This document shows positions 23,134 to 33,860 of a DNA stretch of 64,000 nucleotides, in pieces. The stretch's first letter is position 1, and each line of letters begins with the position of its first letter. Made by a program: the position numbers and the translations under genes. The notes beneath the pieces were generated by a model that was not told where the DNA came from, ran no database searches, and worked only from the letters and a program-made list of their open reading frames with translations. Source of the stretch: Megaleporinus macrocephalus (Eukaryota; Chordata; Actinopteri; Characiformes; Anostomidae); assembly GCA_021613375.1 (NCBI GenBank), contig CM038719.1, forward strand, positions 38,415,120 through 38,479,119. The letters run 5' to 3'.

Positions 23134-23639
23134 CCAAGCCAAGCCTGCACCCTGCCAAGTTTGACCAAGCCAAACCAACGTCATTGAAATATCCATCTCC
23201 AAGCCTCGTCAGACCCCAACCAAGACCCCCTCAGAATCAAGCCAAGTTCAGTGGAGTCAAGTTCAACCAATCCCAGATCTTTCAAGCCAAGCCAAGACCC
23301 ATAGCAGCTAAGCTAGACCCAGCCACTACTAACCTTTGCACTTCTCTCCAGGTTTCACCAGTGCTCATCAGCCCTACTCCACCAGTGCCCACCAGACGGG
23401 CCTCGCTGGGCCCGGCTGGCCCTGGCTAGGCTATTCTGTGTGTCTCCACACTTGTGTAGGCGAACCCTGGATGCCAATGCCTGGATCTCTCCATCTGAGC
23501 CTGGGTAACCACCTGCTTGATGACCTACTTCCATATGGATCTTACCTTATTCTCTGATTCTCTGAATTATTACATGTCTTTAAGCCACCACCACCAGATA
23601 CTTTATTCTGGCACATTTCATAGTTTTGATCTCTTTACG
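23131..23639 (+). other. CAAGCC-rich unrecognised sequence
   Basis: Imperfect repeats of CCAAGCCAAG-like motifs in 23131-23330. A 179-codon frame (22890-23429) runs through the TA microsatellite and this region; it is Pro/Ser-rich in this part and matches nothing I recognise. It could be retroelement-derived. Not accepted as a gene. Confidence 0.3.
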
Positions 23640-23725
23640 TTGATTCAGTAATATTATTATTATTTAAATAGTACAAATAAGAACAACCTGGGTAGTTGTG
23701 TCCAAACTTTTCACTGATAATGTAC
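23640..23725 (+). mobile_element. Half copy of the Tc1-type MITE
   Basis: Matches the right half of the 111-bp element: CCTGGGTAG...TGTGTCCAAACTTTTCACTG, ending at a TA-containing terminus. Directly after it, ATGACCAAAAGTGTCCAGATA resembles the start of another Tc1-type family. Confidence 0.55.
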
Positions 23726-24497
23726 ATTAAATGACCAAAAGTGTCCAGATACCAGTATAAGCACAAACAGCTTCCACAAGCCTTCACCAAAGGGAGTCCA
23801 TCTTAATATCTTTTGCATTAAGAAGAAACACTGGACGAGCAGGCGTCCACCAAAGATTATGCCTATTCGTCGATGTCCTCTAACCATAATAACAAATCTG
23901 TGAACCACACTAAACCATGCATTATAGAGGACTGATGATGGTTAAAGGGCGTTGTTAGGCACCGCAAGTCTTTTACAACAACAACAAGATGCAGTTTTAT
24001 AAGTTGTCCTTATTAATAATTGGAGATAATAGCTAGAAGGCAGAGGCTGCATGATAATGGGTAACGATTATTCCCACATACAATGTTTGTTACTAAATTG
24101 TTGCATTGAGGATATGCAGAACTCAGCTCTGTGCAGTTTCTATTGATTTGCTGAGTTTAATGCATTGGGGAAAAATATTTAATATATAAGTATATTAATA
24201 TATAAAATATATAAGGCCATGGTTCATGATATTTTTTTATTTTCCATGTAAAATTCATCAACAAGGATGCTAATTAATTGAAGTGTGTTCTCTGTAGATG
24301 GTGTGTAAACTTATCTTCAGTCAACAAAACATGGAATTTTAAGGACAGGGGTGGGTCTCAAACTCAACTACTCAACTACGGGGGTCAGTTCAACTACTTT
24401 TATTCATCATGGACATGTGTTTTGGGTTCAATAAAACTAGTTTACCTGCTTGTGGCCACATGAAGTAATTACCTTTCACAGTGTAAGCTACTAGTGC

Positions 24498-24499
<2 letters not shown>
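23726..24499. other. Unrecognised AT-rich DNA
   Basis: Apart from a possible ~40-bp Tc1-like terminus at its left edge, nothing was recognised. Confidence 0.4.
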
Positions 24500-24565
<66 letters not shown>

Positions 24566-24566
24566 G
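24499..24566. repeat. (TAA)n microsatellite
   Basis: About 22 uninterrupted TAA/AAT triplets. Confidence 0.95.
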
Positions 24567-24587
24567 TAAAGGGCATTTCCTGAAGGA

Positions 24588-24685
24588 AACACAGGATACT
24601 TGTACATAAACGACACATAGAGGAGTGCAGGTCGGTATGTCTGTGGATTAGAGGTTGGGGATCTACTCTGAGTGAGTACAGGCAG
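24588..24685 (+). mobile_element. Family B fragment, left of an insertion
   Basis: The B-type sequence is interrupted at 24685. Its last 78 bases (24608-24685) are repeated exactly at 24875-24952, on the other side of the inserted segment. Confidence 0.7.
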
Positions 24686-24707
24686 ATATTGTGACTCAAC
24701 TGTCTGT

Positions 24708-24738
<31 letters not shown>

Positions 24739-24874
24739 CCATGTACCCAGAGGTAGTTTCAGTAGCCTTCGCCTTCGACTGCCACCCGATCCACATAGCA
24801 CCGGACCCCCATGGGAGGGAGGACCCATGTATCTCTATAGCCCGGCCAGGCCCCATGGGCTGAGCCAAAAGGCA
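24686..24874 (+). repeat. Inserted 189-bp segment with TA microsatellite
   Basis: Starts ATATTGTGACTCAACTGTC, contains a ~26-bp TA tract, then TTCCATGTACCCAGAGG through GGGCTGAGCCAAAAGGC. The same segment, with a longer TA tract, lies at 26163-26397 directly before the LINE fragment. Apart from TA length the two copies appear essentially identical. The last ~15 bases fit the LINE sequence that continues only in the second copy. Confidence 0.75.
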
Positions 24875-25505
24875 AAACGACACATAGAGGAGTGCAGGTC
24901 GGTATGTCTGTGGATTAGAGGTTGGGGATCTACTCTGAGTGAGTACAGGCAGTTTGGTGGCTATAGTAATGTTTGGGTTTGACCAAAAATGAATGGGACT
25001 CTATGGGAGGAACGAGGGATGAATAAACAACAGATAGAGGAGTGCAGATCAGTATGTCTGTGGATTAGAGGTTGGGGAACCCTGACAGTTGTTACATGCA
25101 GTTTGGAGGCTGTAGGTTAAATGAAACCATGAGGTTTGGGTTTGACTGAAAATGAATGGGACTCTATGGGGGAAAAAAGAGAGAAAAAAAACACAAACAG
25201 ACGAGTGCAGGTGGAACCAACACTGCAGTTGTGGTTGGGGGTCTGCGCTGAGTCAGTGTATGTGAAATAGTGTCTGTCGGTGGAGCAGAAGTTTAGTAGA
25301 TTGGCATGTACTTTTCCATCCCATTCATTCTCTATGGAATACAATTCCGGAATCTGTGCATCCAACCAAAAAGCTGCATACAAGCCCGAATCACACCAGA
25401 CCCGGACAGTCTGGAGTTGAAACTTGATATTTCAAAAACTGCGGGGCGAGTTACGTTTCGAAGATTTGGCAGAAAGCAGAAAACGAATAACAGTATAGTT
25501 ACACA
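24875..25505 (+). mobile_element. Interspersed repeat family B, copy 3
   Basis: Resumes with an exact 78-bp duplicate of 24608-24685, then follows family B to the GGAATC...GCATCC and CTCAGAAACTGCGG-type end. Divergence from copies 1 and 2 is substantial. No coding function inferred. Confidence 0.6.
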
Positions 25506-25855
25506 CTGCAAAGCAATAATAACTACGACTAATAATACTAACAAATATTTTAATGTTTTATATGCGTCTGCACAGACACACCAACCTGATTTAACCATAA
25601 TGCATGTCCCCCCATGTCTATGGGATGTAATTTAATCGTTGCTCACTCCCAACTGCAGACCCTGAGACCAATTTTTGCTCACTGCTTTCAATCACTTCGA
25701 CCACAAGCCATGCCCATCCACTTACTTTGGGCTATGTGTTCTGTTCCTCGTCAACCGCTGTCAGTGTTAATCGGCTTTGAGGACACGCCGTGAGCAGCCT
25801 GCGGACTCATCGCACCTCCCCACACCCATTACACGAAACAATGAGGTAACATAAA
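25506..25855. other. No recognised feature
   Basis: Non-repetitive sequence between family B and a transposase fragment; it may include decayed upstream parts of that transposon. Confidence 0.35.
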
Positions 25856-25856
25856 G

Positions 25857-26075
25857 ATGGAGATAGAGTATGAAGACAATGCGACACGCCACACGGCTAG
25901 AAATGTCCCATGTTGGTTGGGTGAGCTGACCAAAACGTACAACGTTCTTAACTCCCCAGACTTGAACCCAATTGAGCATCTGTGGGACCACCTTGATGGT
26001 GGTGTTGGCTCTATGGATCCTCCTCCACGCTCCCTCCAGCAGCTGTGGGATGCATTCCAGTCAGCATGGCTTTAG
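25857..26075 (+). pseudogene. Tc1/mariner transposase C-terminal fragment
   Basis: A 72-codon open frame ends in SPDLNPIEHLWDHL (residues 33-46), the signature around the catalytic Glu of Tc1/mariner DDE transposases. DNATRHTARN (residues 7-16) corresponds to the second catalytic Asp motif. Asp7 and Glu40 are separated by 32 residues, close to the 34 of active DD34E enzymes, so a small deletion is likely. The DNA-binding N-terminus and first Asp are missing, so it is inactive. The noncoding tail runs to about 26162. Confidence 0.8.
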
Positions 26076-26162
26076 ATACCTGGGACCACCTACCAGAACC
26101 TTATTGAGTCTCCCAGTACATCCATCATTCCAGTCACTCTGGAATATTAACTGGTGGACATA

Positions 26163-26185
26163 ATATTGTGACTCAACTGTCTGTC

Positions 26186-26260
<75 letters not shown>

Positions 26261-26397
26261 CATGTACCCAGAGGTAGTTTCAGTAGCCTTCGCCTTCGAC
26301 TGCCACCCGATCCACATAGCACCGGACCCCCATGGGAGGGAGGACCCATGTATCTCTATAGCCCGGCCAGGCCCCATGGGCTGAGCCAAAAGGCAAA
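26163..26397 (+). repeat. Second copy of the 189-bp segment, long TA tract
   Basis: Same order as 24686-24874: ATATTGTGACTCAACTG, a TA tract of about 70 bp (26187-26258), then the segment ending GGGCTGAGCCAAAAGGC. It joins without a break to LINE-derived sequence, so this may be the source locus. Confidence 0.75.
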
Positions 26398-26840
26398 GCT
26401 CCTGATTTACTGGTCAATCTATGTTCCTACTCTCACCTGTGCTGAGGAGCTCTGGGTAGTGACCGAAAGAACGCGATAGCAGATACAAGCTGCCGAAATG
26501 AGTTTTGCGGTGTTGGGTCTCACCCTTAGAGATAGGGTGAGGAGCTCCATTATACGTGGGAGGCTCAGAGTTGATCTGCTGCTCCTCCACCTTAAGAGGA
26601 ACCAGCTGAGGTGGTTCGGGCATCTGGTTAGGATGCCTACTGGACGCCTCCCTCTGGAGGTGTTCTGGACCTGTCCAACTGGGAGGAGACCCCGGGAAAG
26701 ACCCAGGACACTCAGGAAGGATTATATCTCTCGGCTGGCTGGGGAACACCTCGGTATTCGCCCGGAGAAGCTAGAGGAGGTGGCTGGGGAGAGGGAAGTC
26801 TGGGCTTCTCTGCTTAGACTGCTGCCCCCAGACAGTTTTC
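26398..26840 (+). pseudogene. LINE ORF2 C-terminal fragment, 5'-truncated
   Basis: The translated sequence shows LRWFGHLVRMP (residues 37-47 of the 127-codon frame starting at 26498), TGRRPRERPRT (61-71), DYISRLA (75-81) and EVWASLLRLLPP (100-111). These are typical of the C-terminal end of a widespread fish non-LTR retrotransposon ORF2 (Rex/RTE-like by recollection). The same phase is open from 26398 but is cut by a TAG stop at 26477-26479. The reverse transcriptase and endonuclease domains are absent, so the copy is dead. Confidence 0.75.
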
Positions 26841-27469
26841 CAAGCTTTGTTGGAGCATTTTTATTGGTCCATTCATTATAACATGAGTTTTCATTTTGGT
26901 CTATTTTCATTTCTCTTCATCATTTGAAAACGACAGCTGCTGTTTATACCCTGTGATATAATGACAGGTAGGCTCTTTACCCAGAATGACAGCAGTGCCT
27001 CAAAATGAATCCTGTCTGCAAATGACTAAGCAGATCACGCTGGGACCCCCGAGTAAGCCAGCCTTCAAGTAAATCCAATAAACTTCCATTAAAAGGTAAA
27101 ATTATCCAGGACTCTTACTGTCACAGGACCAGAAGCGTAGAGTTATTAGATCTGTGATCTCAGTTGATACATGTTAGATGACTTCATTTGTTTATTCATT
27201 CTGACCAGCTGTATCTACCACTACAGTATAAATCCAGAGTTCATTTGATCAACCTGATTGATAGTACTCACAGTAAGGCTTAGCCAGGGTGCAGCAGAGC
27301 GCTGGTCTCCTCACGGCGTGAGCGTAAGCTGGTTTTATGGACCTTATGTCCAGTAACTGGCCGCAGTATCTGGCGGGTGAAGCAGTTAATCGTTGCTGTC
27401 CAAAGAAAGGCAAGTATCTCCATTTTTGTCTAATTTTCAAGAGCCCCTAATTCCCTAGACTTCCTTCCT
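26841..27469. other. No recognised feature
   Basis: Non-repetitive DNA between the LINE fragment and the second transposase fragment. Nothing recognised. Confidence 0.4.
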
Positions 27470-27765
27470 GGGTCGGATGGGATCTGCAGCAAGACAGGGC
27501 GATACATCACATGACTAGAAATGTCCCACTTTGGTTGGAAGAGCTGATTAAGACTCCTACCCTGGACCACTAACTCCCCAGACTTGAACCAACTGGATGG
27601 TGGTGTTGGCTCTATGGATCCTTCTCTAGTCCTTCTCCAGCAACTGTGGGATGCACTGCAGTCAGCATGGCTCCAGATACCTGTGACCACCTACCAGGAC
27701 CTTACTGAGTCTCCCAGTCAGTCTAGCTGCTGTCCACAATGCACACGGCGGTCACTCAGGATATT
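27470..27765 (+). pseudogene. Second Tc1/mariner transposase fragment
   Basis: Closely related to 25860-26140: shared blocks include CTAGAAATGTCCCA, CTCCCCAGACTTGAACC, TGGTGGTGTTGGCTCTATGG and CAGTCAGCATGGCT. The sequence corresponding to the catalytic Glu region is deleted after ACTTGAACC, and stop codons interrupt the frame. It is more decayed than the copy at 25857. A TA tract follows it, as with the other copy. Confidence 0.75.
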
Positions 27766-27792
27766 AGCTATATATATATATATATATATATA

Positions 27793-27846
<54 letters not shown>
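27766..27846. repeat. (TA)n microsatellite
   Basis: About 40 TA dinucleotides with one CT interruption, between a transposase fragment and the Tc1-type repeat. Confidence 0.95.
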
Positions 27847-27849
<3 letters not shown>

Positions 27850-28327
27850 TTGTTTTCAATGGAGTATCTTCCTTCCCTAACACAACAATGGACTGACGGG
27901 TCTCTAAAGAAAGCTGTTTCTTTCTGGTCATTGTGAGTCGGTCAGCAAGCCATCAACTGCTGATCTTCAGATACTAAACTAACCTAGAATGTTGTTCTCC
28001 CTTTTATACTCACTTATTAGTAGAATGTTTTTCAGCTGTGCATCACAATTGAGCAAGAGTGTCCTAACAACCAATTAGTCCAATAACATCCTTAACTTGG
28101 ATTGGTGGTCGTACCAGGAGATTTAGACAGAGGACTGAGAATTACTGATAATAGACTATATGCAAAATAAGCCTCTATACAAAAATAGACTTTAATACAA
28201 ACATTTTTATTCTTTAAAAATCATCTAATACACTTACATTAATTGTGAAATGGACAATATTGTTTGTGAATTGCATGAAAATCGCATGAAATGAAATTCT
28301 GAAGTGATCCTAAACTTTTGAGAGGTA

Positions 28328-28331
<4 letters not shown>
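27847..28331 (+). mobile_element. Non-autonomous Tc1-type interspersed repeat, copy 2
   Basis: Same orientation and nearly the same sequence as 1529-2017. Ends with GATCCTAAACTTTTGAGAGG and GTAGTGTA, the usual Tc1/mariner terminus. Flanked by TA tracts on both sides. Confidence 0.65.

Positions 28332-28399
<68 letters not shown>
28329..28399. repeat. (TA)n microsatellite
   Basis: About 35 perfect TA dinucleotides at the right end of the Tc1-type copy. Confidence 0.95.
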
Positions 28400-28401
<2 letters not shown>

Positions 28402-29170
28402 ATTAGAATGCAGAGCAGATTCTAGAACCAGAACCTGTTTTTATGAAACTTTAAGATGGAAATAAACCGGAAATGGGGAAGAACGCCTCCTGTGAAGAAC
28501 GCCTCCTGTGAAGAACGCCGCTATTCCTGTTTAATACGAACTCCGTGTGAACTACTGAGGCATAATTGTAAACGTTTCCGAGGAGAGCGCTCGATCTGAT
28601 GGCCGGCCGGCGCTTCTCGCAAGAAATTCTCCTCTTTTTCCTTTTTTCTGAAAATCTCACTTGAAATGAAGACTTCCCGTGAGCTTACTGAGGAAAGAAA
28701 AAAACAGCACCGACCAGGCGTCTCATATGGATATCGGTGCGGAATGCACTTTCACGCTCCGTATTTGCGGGTAAATTGCGGCGGGGCTTCAGAAGCGGGC
28801 CGCTTTATCGGCGCGCCTGCAGCTCGGCCGAATTTGAATCTGCTGTTTGTGGCGGCGTGTGTGAGTCAGGCCTGTGTTAATTGACTTTCTGCAGGTGGGT
28901 TTTGACGCCGTGGCGGGGCCACACTAGCAGACTGTCACAGTCTCCATCTGCGCTGATGGGTCTTTTTGGGATTTTTCACACTGCCGGGGCTCTGAAGCTG
29001 CTCTTCTGTGAGAGAGCGGCTGCAGTCGGGGGGCTTCGGCGCGGCCCGCCTTTAACACGGCACCTGCTCGGAGCGCCGCACACACATTCGCTCACATTTC
29101 ATTTCACAGACAGAAATATACTCTCACACATATGCATAAAAACTGTTGGGGCCTGCGGGGGGCTAGGCCT
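28400..29170. other. Candidate conserved non-coding region
   Basis: A direct repeat GAAGAACGCCTCCTGT sits at 28480-28520. From about 28540 the DNA is GC-rich with many CpGs, non-repetitive, and includes TTAATTGACTTTC near 28876. A 99-codon plus frame and a 72-codon plus frame have no recognisable domains. I infer a possible regulatory region or CpG island; no exon is recognised. Confidence 0.35.
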
Positions 29171-29329
29171 TCGCACTTGATTACTGACTTATGCTGTGAA
29201 ATGTTCTGGTGATGTACCAGTTCATCCAGTATATAAATACACCGCTATACAAGTGTGCCACAAATAGATGTAGGTAACACAACATACAAACCATGTTAGT
29301 ACATGTCTAATGCACATGCAGTGTTTCTA

Positions 29330-31140
29330 ATACAAACAGTATCTCAAATACAAATGGTATCTCAAATACAGTATCTTATAAAAAAACAGTATCTTATAAA
29401 AAACAGTATCTCAAATACAGTATCTTATAAAAAAAACAGTATCTTATAAAAAACAGTATCTCAAATACAGTATCTTATAAAAAAAAGTATCTTATAAAAA
29501 AACAGTATCTCAAATACAGTATCTTATATAAAACCAGTATCTTATATAAAAACAGTATCTCAAATACAGTATCTTGTAAAAAAACAATGACTTATAAAAA
29601 CAGCATCTCAAATACAGTATCTTGTAAAAAAAACAGTATCTCAAATACAGTATCTTGTAAAAAAACAATGACTTATGAAAACAGCATCTCAAATACAGTA
29701 TCTTGTAAAAAAAACAGTATCTTATTAAAAAACAGTATCTCAAATACAGTATTTTATAAAAAAAAACAGTATCTTTTAAAAAACAGTATCTCAAATACAG
29801 TATCTTATAAAAAACAGTGTCTTATAAAAAACAGTATCTTATAAAAACAGGATCTCAAATACAGTATCTTATAAAAAAACAGTATCTTATAAAAACAGTA
29901 TCTTATAAAAACAGTATCTCAAATACAGTATCTTATAAAAAAACAGTATCTTATAAAAACAGTATCTCAAATACAGTATCTTATATAAAAACATTATGTT
30001 ATATAAAAACAGTATCTCAAATACAGTATCTTATAAAAAACAGTATCTTATATAAAAACAGTATCTCAAATACAGTATCTTATATAAAAACAGTATCTTA
30101 TATAAAAACAGTATCTCAAATACAGTATCTTATAAAAAACAGTATCTTATAAAAACAGCATCTCAAATACAGTATCTTGTAAAAAAAACAGTATCTCAAA
30201 TACAGTATCTTGTAAAAAAACAATGACTTATGAAAACAGCATCTCAAATACAGTATCTTGTAAAAAAAACAGTATCTTATTAAAAAACAGTATCTCAAAT
30301 ACAGTATTTTATAAAAAAAAACAGTATCTTTTAAAAAACAGTATCTCAAATACAGTATCTTATAAAAAACAGTGTCTTATAAAAAACAGTATCTTATAAA
30401 AACAGGATCTCAAATACAGTATCTTATAAAAAAACAGTATCTTATAAAAACAGTATCTTATAAAAACAGTATCTCAAATACAGTATCTTATAAAAAAACA
30501 GTATCTTATAAAAACAGTATCTCAAATACAGTATCTTATATAAAAACATTATGTTATATAAAAACAGTATCTCAAATACAGTATCTTATAAAAAACAGTA
30601 TCTTATATAAAAACAGTATCTCAAATACAGTATCTTATATAAAAACATTATGTTATATAAAAACAGTATCTCAAATACAGTATTTTATAAAAAACAGTAT
30701 CTTGTAAAAAACAGTATCTTATAAAAACAATATCTCAAATACAGTATCTTATAAAAAAACAGTATCTTATAAAAACAGTATCTCAAATACAGTATCTTAT
30801 ATAAAAACATTATGTTATATAAAAACAGTATCTCAAATACAGTATCTTATAAAAAACAGTATCTTATATAAAAACAGTATCTCAAATACAGTATCTTATA
30901 AAAAAACAGTATCTGGAATACAGTATCTTATATAAAAACAGTATCTTATAAAAACAGTATCTCAAATACAGTATCTTATAAAAAAACAGTATCTTATAAA
31001 AACAGTATCTCAAATACAGTATCTTATAAAAAAACAGTATCTTATAAAAAAACAGTATCTCAAATACAGTATCTTATATAAAAACAGTATCTTATATAAA
31101 AACAGTATCTCAAATACAGTATCTTATAAAATACAGTATC
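29330..31140. repeat. 14-18-bp minisatellite with 555-bp duplication
   Basis: Basic units ACAGTATCTCAAAT and ACAGTATCTTATAAAAA alternate in ~32-50-bp groups. A 555-bp block is duplicated in tandem: the stretch from 29817 recurs from 30372 nearly unchanged. Several 77-111-codon frames on both strands are repeat by-products. Confidence 0.95.
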
Positions 31141-31675
31141 ATACATAAAAACAGTGTCTCACACACAAACAGTATCTCATATACAAACACTGTCTAATAC
31201 ACAACCAGTGTCTTAAATACAGTATCTTATATAAAAAGAGTATCTCAAATTCAAATAGTGTCTAATACACAACAGTGTCTCATATGCAAAGTGTCTCATA
31301 AAAAACAGTGTCTCACATACAGTGTCACACATACAAACAGTGTCTCATATAGAAAAAGTGTCTCATACACAAACTGTGTCTCACATGCAAACAGTGTCTC
31401 ATATACAAACAGTGTCTCATCTACAAAGTGTCTCATAAAAAACAATGTCTCACATACAAACAGTGTCACACATACAAACAGTGTCTCATTTAGAAAGAGT
31501 GTCTCACATACAAATAATATCTGACATACAAACTGTGTCTCATACACAAACTGTGTCTCACATGCAAACAGTGTCTCATATACAAACAGTGTCTCACATA
31601 CAAACAGTGTCTCACATACAAACAGTGTCTCATATACAACCAGTGTCTAATACACAGTGTCTCATATACAAACAG
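31141..31675. repeat. 18-bp minisatellite, diverged continuation
   Basis: Unit is approximately ACAGTGTCTCACATACAA. The spacing and core match the preceding array (ACAGTATCTCAAATAC), so both probably descend from one ancestral unit, with this part having drifted and gained GT. Confidence 0.9.
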
Positions 31676-31799
31676 GGCTGGAGAGGCTCAGACAAATGTC
31701 TCGTTCCAGGTGGGGAAAGTTCAAGCCGTGTAATGAAAGTGCAATAAAAACTCAATACAGAGATCATAAACCAATAGAAGCTGTATGAGTTTATATTAA

Positions 31800-33180
31800 T
31801 GAAAGAACTAGCTCAGAGAGAGTCGGGGGAGAGAGATAGAGAGAGATTGAGAGGGAAGGAGAGAGACAGAGAGAGGAAGAGAAAGAGGGGAAATAAGGAG
31901 AAGAGGAGAAAGTGAGAGTAAAGAGGAGAGAGAGATAGAGAGAGGGAGAAAGATAGAGAGGTTGAGAAAGGGAGAGAGAGAGATAGCGATTGAGAGGGAA
32001 GGAGAGAGAGATATAGAGAGAGGGGGTATATAGAAAAGAGAGTGTGAGTGAAGAGAAAAGAGAGACAAAGGGGAGAGAGAGGGATAGAGAGAGGGGGATA
32101 TAGAGAAACAGGAGTAAGTGAGAGGGAAGGAGAGAGAGGGGCAAAGGAGAGAGAGAGAGTGAGAGAGAGATAGAGAGAGAGACTGATGGTAGGAGACAGG
32201 AAAACAAAGGATGAAAAAGTGTAGAGAGAGAGAGAGACTGAAAGAAGACGAGAGGGGAGGAAGTGAAAGAAGGGAAAAACATGATGGGGAAGATGCAGCT
32301 GTTGAGAAGAGAGACACATCTGGGACAGAAAAAAAACAAAAACAGGGAGGACGTGAAGACAGAGAATAAAAGAAAAGGAGAGGAATATGTGAAAAAGAAA
32401 ACAGAGAGAAAGAAAGAGAGAGATGGGGTAGGAAAGGGAAAAAAGAGTGACAGTGATGGAGAAAGAAAGAAAGAAAAGTCCAGAGAACGAGACAGATGTG
32501 ATGGAATGGAGAGAGACAGAAAGAGAAAGGAAGAAAGAAAAAAGAGGGAGAGGGAGAGTATGAGAAAGGGAAAGTGAGAGAAACTGAACAAAGGAGGTAG
32601 ATAGGAGAAATAGGAGGAGAGAAAATAGGAAGTAAGATTGAAATAAGAAGGATAGAGGGATGGAGGGAGATAGAGATGAGGAATAAAGATGGAGTGAGAA
32701 GGTATAAGGAAACACAGAGACAGGGAGGAAGCAAAGACAAAAAGAGAATAAAAGAAAAGGAGAGAGGGATGGGTGAAAGAGAAAACAGAGAGAGAGAGAA
32801 AAGGGGCAGGAAAAGGAAAAAGAGAGACAATGGTGGAGAAAGTGAGAGCGATATGAGTGAGAGAGAGAGACAGACTGGGACAGAGAGAGAGAGAGAGAGA
32901 GAGAGGGACAGCAATATGAGTGGGAGAGGCTAAAATGTGAGACTGAGAGAGAGAGTGATATTAGTGAGAGAGAGAGAGATAAGTGGTAGAGCATGATAGA
33001 GACAGAGTAAGAGAGAGCAAGAGGAATATGAGTGAAAGAGAAAGGCTAAAAGGTGAGAGTGAGAGAGTGAAAGAGAGCGATATGAGTGAAAGGGAGCGAG
33101 ATAGAGACAGTCTGAGAGAGAAAGAGAGAGCAAGAGAGCAATATGAGTGAAAGAGGGGGGCTAAAAGGTGAGAGTGAGAG
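31800..33180. repeat. GA-rich polypurine low-complexity DNA
   Basis: Almost pure purine on the plus strand, with irregular GAGAGA runs. Minus-strand open frames of 266-393 codons are Ser/Leu/Phe-rich products of CTCTCT-rich sequence in three overlapping phases and are rejected as genes. Confidence 0.95.
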
Positions 33181-33860
33181 AGGTAGAGAGAGAGTGAGAG
33201 AGAGCAAAATAGTGACAGACAGAGAGAGTGAGATATTGACAGACAGAGAGTGAGTGAGACAGACTGAGAGAGACAGTGAGATAGAAACAGACAGAGAGAG
33301 AGTTAGAGAGAGCGATATGAGTGGTAAAGAGAGACAGAGTCAGAGGGAGAGAGAGAGAGAGATATATGAGTGGTAGAGAGAGATAGAGTCAGACTGAGAG
33401 AGAAAGAGAGTGAAAGAGAGCGAAATAGTGACAGACTGAGAGAGAGTGAGATATTGACAGACAGAGAGTGAGAGAGACAGACTGAGAGAGAGAGTGAGAT
33501 AGAAACAGACTGAGAGAGAGAGCTAGAGAGAGCGATATGAGTGGTAGAGAGAGATAGAGTCAGACTGAAAGAGAGAGTGAGAGAGAGCAAAATAGTGACA
33601 GACTGAGAGAGAGTGAGATATTGACAGACAGAGAGTGAGAGAGACAGACTGAGAGAGAGAGTGAGATAGAAACAGACTGAGAGAGAGAGCTAGAGAGCGA
33701 TATGAGTGGTAGAGAGAGATAGAGTCAGACTGTGAGAGAGAGCAAAATAGTGACAGACTCAGAGAGTGAGACAGACTGAGAGAGAGAGTGAGATAGAAAC
33801 AGACAGAGAGAGAGTTAGAGAGAGCGATATGAGTGGTAAAGAGAGACAGAGTCAGAGGGA
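33181..33860. repeat. GA-rich higher-order repeat (~170 bp)
   Basis: Blocks containing ATAGTGACAGACTGAGAG, GAGATATTGACAGACAGAG and GAGATAGAAACAGAC recur about four times with roughly 130-180-bp spacing, before the simpler 45-bp unit takes over. Confidence 0.8.

Noticed and set aside
22890..23429. 179-codon frame crossing a TA microsatellite
   Set aside because: The frame passes through (TA)n and CAAGCC-type repeats and has no domain; open by chance.
23330..23429. Collagen-like GPAGPG ending of a short frame
   Set aside because: Only a few residues at the end of a chance frame, with no Gly-X-Y repeat.
31791..32994. Minus-strand frames of 266-393 codons rich in Ser, Leu and Phe
   Set aside because: They translate CTCTCT-rich low-complexity DNA in three overlapping phases; not a protein signature.
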